Translations under genes and position numbers: made by a program
From: DATKYV01 sp035528275
GTDB taxonomy: Bacteria > Acidobacteriota > Terriglobia > UBA7540
Direction of reading: 5' to 3'
Assembly: GCA_035528275.1 (NCBI GenBank)
Contig: DATKYV010000316.1
Span: 1-10,536 of the forward strand
DNA length: 10,536 nt
Shown: piece by piece, positions 6,416 through 10,536 of the stretch
Numbering within the stretch: position 1 is the stretch's first letter
How the letters are laid out: each line of letters opens with the position of its first letter
The notes under the pieces: generated by a model
The model's input: the letters and a program-made list of their open reading frames with translations, nothing else
What the model was told of the DNA's origin: nothing
Databases searched by the model: none

Positions 6416-8491
6416 CTAGCGCTCTTCGATGATCGCCACGTCCCAGGGGGCCAGGGTCAGCGTCTGTCCTTTTCTGACGGAGCCCTCGGAGAGCATCTCG
6501 ACGCCGTCCCCGTAGGAATACGCGAATTTCTGAGCGTCACTCGAATAGTTCAGGTAAAAGTGCAGCGTCTTCCCGCTGTTGCCGGTCCCGTGCCTCACGG
6601 TCACCGCTTCCGGAAGTTCCTGGTCCGGGCCGGTCAACCGGGCCTGTTGCAGCTCACCGAATAGGACCCGCTTCTGCAGCTCGTCGCTGAGGAATGTTCC
6701 TTCATAGGTGAGCGTTCCCTTGCCGTAGTTATTCCGGGTGATGGCGGCGAACTTCCCGAAGAAGGGATGGTCGTAGGAGGCCAGCACCTTCGCCGATTCC
6801 GGCATCAACATTTCCGCCCACGCCGAGACCTGGTTTTTGTCTCCGGCTCCGAACGGATCACCCTTCAGGGCAAGCGGGTGCCGGAGATTGGAGAATTCCT
6901 GATAGCTGAATCCCGCCGCCTCGCGCAGCGGGCCGGGCAGGCGAGTCCACCGCACCGTGGAGTATTCGTTGCAGAAGCCGCTCTTGAAGGACATCACCAG
7001 GTGCCCGCCGCCTTTCACGAATTCCACCAGCCTTTCGAGCAGCGCGTCGGTGGCAACGTAAAGCGGGGGTACAACGATGACGTCGTAGTCGGCGAAGTTG
7101 TTGCTTTCCGGAAAGACAAAATCCACGCCGACTTTCAGGAGCTCGAATGTCCGGTGAAACTGATGAAGCACGGTCATGTAGTCCACATCGTCGGCAAAGG
7201 GCATGAACCGGATACCCTGGTATGAATCGATGCTGTAGAGAATCGCGGCCTTGTTCTTTCGCTGGAAGTTGACCAGCCGCGGCCCGACTTTCTTCAGTTC
7301 GTGGGCGATGCGGCTTACTTCGTTGTAGGCGCGGTTGGGCTCGAGATCGTGCGAGAGGACACCCTTCCAGTACGTCTCCTGTCCGTAATGGAGCGAGTGC
7401 CAGTGCCAGTAGGCGACCATGTTGGCGCCGTTGGCCACGTGCGAATACACGTTCAACCGAAGCTGGCCGTCGTAGGGCGGAAACTGCCCCTTGGAATCCC
7501 ATCCAATGGTCTGCGCGTTGGTTTCGGTGATGAGGTAGTTGTTTCGCTTGAGCGAACGGACGAGATCCCCGGAGAGGCTGGTGCCCCAGGGGCGCAACTG
7601 GTCTTGCACGGCATGGTAGGGATTCACCGCGGCGATATCCAGGTGCTTGGCGATTTCGTATTCGTTGATTTCCGTCCGCACCCCGCCCACGAAATTGTGG
7701 GTGATGAACTGGTCCGGCCTCTTGTACTCGCTGACGATGGCGGCCTGCCAGGCCAGGAAATCCGTGGTGATCTTCTGCTGGTAGCGTTCCCATTCCAGCT
7801 TGTAGCCCGGATTGAGGATGCCATCCCGCGGCGGCAGTTCGTCCCAATCGTTCACGAGCTGTCCCCAGTAGACCAGGCCCCACAACTCGTTCAGTCTTTG
7901 CGTCGAGCCGAATTTCTTCTTCAGGTAGTCGACGAAACTGAGCTGAACGTTGCGGCCCGCCGTGTCGTTGGAGCTGGTCTCATTGTCGATCTGGTAGCCG
8001 ATGACCGCCGGATGGTCCTTGAAATGCGAGACCACTTGGCGGATGACCCGCTCCGCGTAGTACAGGTACGTGGGATGAGTGATGTCCATGTTCTGGCGAG
8101 GGCCGTAGAATTCCTTCTCGCCGCCCAGCTTCGTCACCAGGATTTCCGGATGCTTGCGGTAGAGCCAGGGCGGAATCGAGTAGGTCGGCGTGCCGAGAAT
8201 GACTTTGATTCCCGCCTGGTGCAGGCGGTTGATGATGCGCTCCATCCAGGCGAACTTGAACTCGCCTTCGCGCGGTTCCCAACTGCTCCAGGTGGATTCG
8301 CCCAGCCGGACAACCGTGATGCCGGCCTTCTGCATGAGTTCGACGTCCTGCTCCAGCCGGTCGTAAGGCATGTACTCGTGGTAGTAGGATGCACCGTAGA
8401 GGACGGTGTCCATGGCCGGCTTCTGGGCTCTGGCCGTGGCGGAAGACAGCAGGATGAAGATGACAGCGGAGATGAGTGTTCGTCTCGCCAT
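6416..8491 (-). CDS. secreted GH42 beta-galactosidase-like glycoside hydrolase
   Basis: The 691-residue protein starts at an ATG with AAGGAG (8501-8506) nine bases away and begins with a signal peptide (MARRTLISAVIFILLSSATA, then RAQ). The N-terminal TIM barrel (about residues 30-400) carries GASYYHEYMP (33-42), VVRLGESTWSSWEPREGEF (60-78), TPTYSIPPWL (101-110) and GYQIDNETS (165-173). N170-E171 is the acid/base pair; YLITETNAQ (319-327) supplies nucleophile E323. A Rossmann-like middle domain (about 413-620, the trimerisation domain of GH42) and a small C-terminal beta domain follow. The Cys cluster that binds zinc in several GH42 enzymes is absent: the only Cys is C507. GH42 enzymes release terminal beta-galactose; many are cytoplasmic, so an exported form suggests action on oligomers outside the inner membrane. 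It converges on the esterase/GH16 pair. Confidence 0.92.
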   Translation of the reverse strand: MARRTLISAVIFILLSSATARAQKPAMDTVLYGASYYHEYMPYDRLEQDVELMQKAGITVVRLGESTWSSWEPREGEFKFAWMERIINRLHQAGIKVILGTPTYSIPPWLYRKHPEILVTKLGGEKEFYGPRQNMDITHPTYLYYAERVIRQVVSHFKDHPAVIGYQIDNETSSNDTAGRNVQLSFVDYLKKKFGSTQRLNELWGLVYWGQLVNDWDELPPRDGILNPGYKLEWERYQQKITTDFLAWQAAIVSEYKRPDQFITHNFVGGVRTEINEYEIAKHLDIAAVNPYHAVQDQLRPWGTSLSGDLVRSLKRNNYLITETNAQTIGWDSKGQFPPYDGQLRLNVYSHVANGANMVAYWHWHSLHYGQETYWKGVLSHDLEPNRAYNEVSRIAHELKKVGPRLVNFQRKNKAAILYSIDSYQGIRFMPFADDVDYMTVLHQFHRTFELLKVGVDFVFPESNNFADYDVIVVPPLYVATDALLERLVEFVKGGGHLVMSFKSGFCNEYSTVRWTRLPGPLREAAGFSYQEFSNLRHPLALKGDPFGAGDKNQVSAWAEMLMPESAKVLASYDHPFFGKFAAITRNNYGKGTLTYEGTFLSDELQKRVLFGELQQARLTGPDQELPEAVTVRHGTGNSGKTLHFYLNYSSDAQKFAYSYGDGVEMLSEGSVRKGQTLTLAPWDVAIIEER

Positions 8492-8594
8492 GTCTGTTTA
8501 CTCCTTCTTGCGCTGCGCGTTCGCGGCGCATTCGGACTTGATGCGAGGGGCGGGGGTTCGAGAGTCCGTCCCCGGGTCATTCGGAATCCGGGGC

Positions 8595-8624
8595 ATTGTA
8601 GCGGAAGAGGGGTGGGTTTGTCGC
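8595..8624 (-). promoter_or_regulatory. candidate promoter of the GH42 gene
   Basis: Read on the minus strand, GCGACA (8624-8619) and TACAAT (8600-8595) are separated by 18 bases. The -10 element matches five of six consensus positions and the -35 four of six. Transcription would start near 8588 and give a leader of about 97 nt. The operator-like palindrome lies immediately upstream of the -35 box. Confidence 0.42.
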
Positions 8625-8630
8625 GACTTT

Positions 8631-8646
8631 CTGAAAGCGCTTCCAG
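8631..8646. promoter_or_regulatory. LacI-type operator-like palindrome
   Basis: CTGAAAGCGCTTCCAG is palindromic at seven of eight paired positions and has the central GCGC flanked by A/T typical of LacI-family operators. The inner TGAAAGCGCTTCCA also fits the TGNAANCGNTNNCA form of catabolite (cre-like) sites. It lies about 50 bases upstream of the predicted GH42 start, so a sugar-responsive LacI-family regulator is plausible. No such regulator gene is present in the window. Confidence 0.5.
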
Positions 8647-8672
8647 CGTAGGGAATGCCCCTCCCCGCCTCC

Positions 8673-8685
8673 GGACAGAGTGTCC
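8673..8685. repeat. short inverted repeat upstream of a + strand promoter
   Basis: GGACA-GAG-TGTCC is a perfect 5-bp inverted repeat with a three-base centre. It ends seven bases before the -35 element of the predicted promoter at 8692-8720. The position suits a regulator site, but arms of five bases can occur by chance. Confidence 0.25.
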
Positions 8686-8691
8686 TGGGCA

Positions 8692-8720
8692 TTGAACTCG
8701 GAGTCTGCGGGCAGTAGGAT
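8692..8720 (+). promoter_or_regulatory. candidate promoter for the small Cys protein
   Basis: TTGAAC (8692-8697) and TAGGAT (8715-8720) are separated by exactly 17 bases, each matching the sigma70 consensus at four of six positions. Transcription would start near 8727 and give a leader of about 110 nt before the ATG at 8839. This is a weak to moderate candidate. Confidence 0.35.
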
Positions 8721-8778
8721 GGGGAGTCGATTCACCCGGCGAAGATGCGCTCAGGGTTCGAAGCCCGGGGAGTCCATT
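8700..8778 (+). repeat. GGAGTC direct repeats spaced in multiples of 23 bases
   Basis: GGAGTC occurs at 8700, 8723 and 8769, with spacings of 23 and 46 bases. The last two lie within a 12-base repeat, GGGGAGTC(G/C)ATT (8721-8732 and 8767-8778), that differs at one base. They overlap the spacer of the predicted promoter and its transcribed leader. They may be regulator half-sites or relics of a duplication. Confidence 0.35.
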
Positions 8779-8838
8779 GCGCCTCGAGGAGAGCGCGAGT
8801 AAGCCGCCGCGCTGGCCCTTCGTTGCCGGAGTTTGGTC

Positions 8839-9171
8839 ATGGTAGAGCAGCCGGATTGTGAGTGTCTGGTGCTGGATTATGTGAAGTGGGACTTCGATGA
8901 GAAGTCCCTGGGCACGGACAGGAACTGGGCTGACGTCGCGTTGCGGACATGCCGCCGTTGCGACCGAGTTTGGCTGTATTACCATTACGAGAATGAAGCG
9001 TTCTCGAAATCGGGACGATGGTATCGCGGCGTGGTCTCCGCCAAAGTTGCGGAGAGCATCGAAGCAGAAGACGCCCTGGATCTGCTCGCCAAGCTTGATG
9101 GGTACATTTGTGGCGGGAGTTATTTCGGCAGCGTTCGCCGAGGCTGCGGGGCAATCGTAATATCGCCGTAG
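8839..9171 (+). CDS. uncharacterised small Cys-containing protein
   Basis: I do not recognise a named family. From ATG 8839, which has GGAG (8828-8831) seven bases away, the product is 110 residues; a TTG six bases upstream (8833) is a less likely start. It has a CxC near the N-terminus (C7, C9), a CRRC pair (C38, C41), and single cysteines in CGGSYFG (C91) and RGCG (C103). Aromatic-rich stretches flank them: WLYYHYENE (45-53) and SGRWYRG (58-64). The CxC plus CxxC set could bind zinc, but this is inference. There is no signal peptide or membrane segment, so it is probably cytoplasmic. The middle part (about 65-87) looks like a helix ending DLLAKLDGY. The stop is 24 bases before the HD gene's ATG, so the two may share a transcript. 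Confidence 0.72.
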   Translation: MVEQPDCECLVLDYVKWDFDEKSLGTDRNWADVALRTCRRCDRVWLYYHYENEAFSKSGRWYRGVVSAKVAESIEAEDALDLLAKLDGYICGGSYFGSVRRGCGAIVISP

Positions 9172-9195
9172 TCGCCGCGTTGTCTGCCGTATCCA

Positions 9196-9786
9196 ATGGG
9201 GGAGGAGTTCAATAAATTGAAGCTTTCAGCGCGTTTCGAAGAAGCTCTGACCTACGCGGCTCGTCTTCATGCGGGACAGCTCCGCAAGGGTACGAAGATC
9301 CCTTACGTAGCCCATCTGCTGTCGGTGGCGAGCATCGCGCTGCGCCACGGGGCCGACGAGGACGAAGCCATCGCCGCGCTTCTGCACGACGCCGTCGAGG
9401 ACCAGGGCGGCGCCGCCACGCGCGAGGAGATTCGCCGCCGCTTTGGCGAGAACGTGGCCCGCATCGTTGATGGCTGCACGGATACCGACGTCACTCCGAA
9501 ACCGCCCTGGAAGCCGCGAAAAGAAGCGTACATTGCCCACGTTCGAGAAGCCCCGCCGTCGGTGCGGCTGGTCTCTGCCGCCGACAAGCTGGACAACGCC
9601 CGGGCCATCCTCGCGGACTATCGCCTGGTGGGCGAGGCCCTCTGGAAACGGTTTACGGGAGGCAAGGCAGGAACGCTCTGGTACTACCGCTCGCTCGTCC
9701 GGACATTTCGCGAGACCGGATCGAGTCCGCTGGTCGACGAACTGGACCGGGTCGTTTCGGAGATCGAACGCTTGGCGGGGGAGTAG
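9196..9786 (+). CDS. HD-domain hydrolase of the RelA/SpoT-Mesh1 type
   Basis: The product is 196 residues from ATG 9196, or 189 from the TTG at 9217, which has the better ribosome-binding site. It is a single all-helical HD domain: ALTYAARLHAGQLRKGTKIPYVAHLLSV with H25 and H40, then AALLHDAVEDQ (60-70) with H64, D65, E68 and D69, FGENVARIVDGCTD (83-96), and SAADKLDNARAI (128-139) with D130 and N134. This order is that of the (p)ppGpp hydrolase domain of SpoT and of stand-alone Mesh1 enzymes, which need Mn2+. No synthetase, TGS or ACT domain is attached, so it could only degrade an alarmone or a related nucleotide. The specific substrate is not shown by the sequence. It is cytoplasmic, and follows the small Cys protein by 24 bases. 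Confidence 0.85.
   Translation: MGEEFNKLKLSARFEEALTYAARLHAGQLRKGTKIPYVAHLLSVASIALRHGADEDEAIAALLHDAVEDQGGAATREEIRRRFGENVARIVDGCTDTDVTPKPPWKPRKEAYIAHVREAPPSVRLVSAADKLDNARAILADYRLVGEALWKRFTGGKAGTLWYYRSLVRTFRETGSSPLVDELDRVVSEIERLAGE
9201..9207 (+). promoter_or_regulatory. Shine-Dalgarno that favours the TTG start of the HD gene
   Basis: GGAGGAG lies inside the first codons of the frame that begins at ATG 9196, and nine bases before an in-frame TTG at 9217. The ATG itself has no purine-rich sequence upstream. Initiation at 9217 would drop seven residues (MGEEFNK), none of which belongs to the HD domain. Confidence 0.5.
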
Positions 9787-9830
9787 CAGGCAGGCTGGGG
9801 TTTAGAATAGACACCAGAGAGAGGACGGAC

Positions 9831-10391
9831 ATGATTCGCATGACAACTCGAACCGCGCTTACGGTCTTTGCCGCCATGCTGTTTTCCACCGCATGGCTTC
9901 CGGCTCTTGCCGCGAACGGAGACGCCGCGATGGAATTCAAACTCGCCAGTCCCGCTTTTCAGTCTGACGGAATGATCCCGGGGAAATTCACTTGCGACGG
10001 CGCAGACGTCTCGCCGGCGCTGGCTTGGAGCGATCCGCCCTCGGGAACGCAAAGCTTCGCGCTGATTATGGACGATCCCGACGCTCCCGGCCGCACGTGG
10101 GTGCACTGGGTGCTTTATGATCTCCCCGCCGAGGCGCGCGAACTGCCGGAAGGTGTTCCCAAGCAGAGCAAGCTCGCGAGCGGAGCGCACCAGGGCAACA
10201 ACGATTTTCCGAAGATTGGCTACGGCGGGCCCTGTCCGCCGCACGGCCCCGCGCACCGCTACTTTTTCAAGCTCTACGCCCTCGACGCGAAGACCGGCCT
10301 CAAACCCGGCGCGACGAAGGCGGAACTTGAAAACGCCATGAAGGGGCACATCCTCGCGCAAACGGAACTGGTGGGTCGTTACCGCCGGTAG
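9831..10391 (+). CDS. exported YbhB/YbcL-type PEBP (Raf kinase inhibitor-like) protein
   Basis: The 186-residue protein has a signal peptide (hydrophobic core about residues 9-26, ending in ALAANG). The mature part is one phosphatidylethanolamine-binding-protein fold: MEFKLASPAF (34-43), GMIPGKFTCDGADVSPALAW (47-66), then the two ligand-pocket motifs DDPDAP (81-86) plus VHWVLYDLP (91-99) and GYGGPCPPHGPAHRYFFKLYALD (130-152). Bacterial members bind anionic small ligands in this pocket; their physiological role is poorly defined, and inhibition of a Raf kinase is only the name inherited from the eukaryotic proteins. The start ATG has GAGG (9821-9824) six bases away; an in-frame ATG at 9840 is less well placed. 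Length is usual once the signal peptide is removed. The 42-base gap to the convergent mnmA shows no clear terminator. Confidence 0.92.
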   Translation: MIRMTTRTALTVFAAMLFSTAWLPALAANGDAAMEFKLASPAFQSDGMIPGKFTCDGADVSPALAWSDPPSGTQSFALIMDDPDAPGRTWVHWVLYDLPAEARELPEGVPKQSKLASGAHQGNNDFPKIGYGGPCPPHGPAHRYFFKLYALDAKTGLKPGATKAELENAMKGHILAQTELVGRYRR

Positions 10392-10433
10392 CGGAGCAGC
10401 TCTCGCCGCGGCGGGTGTGAGAGGCGGCGCGGC

Positions 10434-10536
10434 TCATTCGAGGACGCGCGTGATCCAGCCTCCGCCCAGAACTTCGTCGGCGTCGTAAAACACGGCAGCC
10501 TGGCCGGGCGTGATGGCGCGCTGGGGACTGAGGAAT
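10434..10536 (-). CDS. mnmA: tRNA-uridine 2-sulfurtransferase MnmA, C-terminal end (cut by window edge)
   Basis: Read on the minus strand, the last 33 codons before a TGA (10436-10434) give FLSPQRAITPGQAAVFYD, then a short linker and VLGGGWITRVLE. The segment PGQAAVFYD followed by GGGWI is the conserved end of MnmA, where the C-terminal beta-barrel closes. MnmA inserts sulfur at position 2 of the wobble uridine 34 in tRNAs for Lys, Glu and Gln, using sulfur relayed from a cysteine desulfurase. The catalytic cysteines and ATP-binding loop lie outside the window. The short match is characteristic, though only the end of the protein can be seen. Confidence 0.88.
   Translation of the reverse strand, partial: FLSPQRAITPGQAAVFYDADEVLGGGWITRVLE

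Larger units (their letters stand above)
8492..8838. other. divergent intergenic region (347 bases)
   Basis: This region holds the start signals of the GH42 gene (minus) and of the small Cys protein (plus): a promoter on each strand, a LacI-type operator-like palindrome, a short inverted repeat and a set of spaced GGAGTC repeats, each listed separately. No gene is visible on either strand. The T-arm-like sequence at 8754-8766 is not part of a tRNA. Confidence 0.6.

Noticed and set aside
6858..7883. 341-codon frame on the minus strand, out of frame with GH42
   Set aside because: It is a shifted frame of the GH42 gene. The product is Arg/Gly/Pro-rich without domains, and the overlapping frame carries all the GH42 motifs.
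7301..8695. 464-codon open frame on the + strand opposite the GH42 gene
   Set aside because: It is almost wholly antisense to a well-supported GH42 coding sequence, encodes no recognisable motif and is low-complexity in Val, Gly, Arg and Asp. Long antisense frames are expected where GC-rich codon use removes stops.
8754..8766. GGGTTCGAAGCCC, resembling a tRNA T-arm
   Set aside because: No acceptor partner for the following GGAGTCC, no anticodon arm and no D-arm can be placed at tRNA distances upstream.
10401..10425. CTCTC...GAGAG inverted repeat between the PEBP gene and mnmA
   Set aside because: The 5-bp arms enclose a long loop and no T-tract follows on either strand, so it is not supported as a bidirectional terminator.
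1..10536. CRISPR array, transposon ends, phage genes or defence system
   Set aside because: No regularly spaced repeats, transposase, integrase, nuclease or restriction motifs were found on reading both strands.

Overview
The window reads as a piece of a GC-rich bacterial chromosome, probably from an Acidobacteriota (Terriglobia-like) soil or sediment organism. That placement is an inference from gene content: paired YtxH genes next to a DUF948-like gene, an exported Cys-rich rhodanese, a GYD protein, and secreted glycoside hydrolases without SusC/SusD. No rRNA, tRNA, CRISPR array, transposase or phage gene is visible. Genes are dense and mostly on the + strand.

Region 1 (1-1870) holds the tail of one YtxH-type envelope protein, a complete YtxH paralogue, a DUF948-like membrane-anchored coiled-coil protein, and a TIGR04282/DUF2064 nucleotidyl/glycosyltransferase-like protein. 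Region 2 (1943-3060) holds an exported rhodanese-like protein and a GYD-domain protein. The GYD gene has its own sigma70-like promoter, a GGAA-capped hairpin just before its Shine-Dalgarno sequence, and a strong intrinsic terminator after it.

Region 3 (3100-8650) is a small carbohydrate-degradation locus. A promoter at 3103-3131 precedes a decayed fragment with two CXXCH heme motifs. Then come a secreted sialate O-acetylesterase-type SGNH esterase with an inserted beta-sandwich-like domain and, 35 nt downstream, a secreted GH16 glucanase/galactanase-like enzyme. A secreted GH42 beta-galactosidase-like gene converges on this pair from the opposite strand and has its own promoter with a LacI-type operator-like palindrome upstream. 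The three exported enzymes could together deacetylate, cleave internally and trim a beta-linked, possibly galactose-containing, polysaccharide. No transporter or regulator gene lies in the window.

Region 4 (8650-10536) holds a small Cys-containing protein of unknown function, a stand-alone HD hydrolase of the RelA/SpoT-Mesh1 type, an exported YbhB/YbcL-type PEBP protein, and on the minus strand the last 33 codons of mnmA. I see no clear new defence or mobile system. The items most worth a second look are the heme-motif remnant, the domain insertion in the esterase, the uncharacterised Cys protein, the Cys-rich rhodanese loop and the regulatory sites around 8600-8780.
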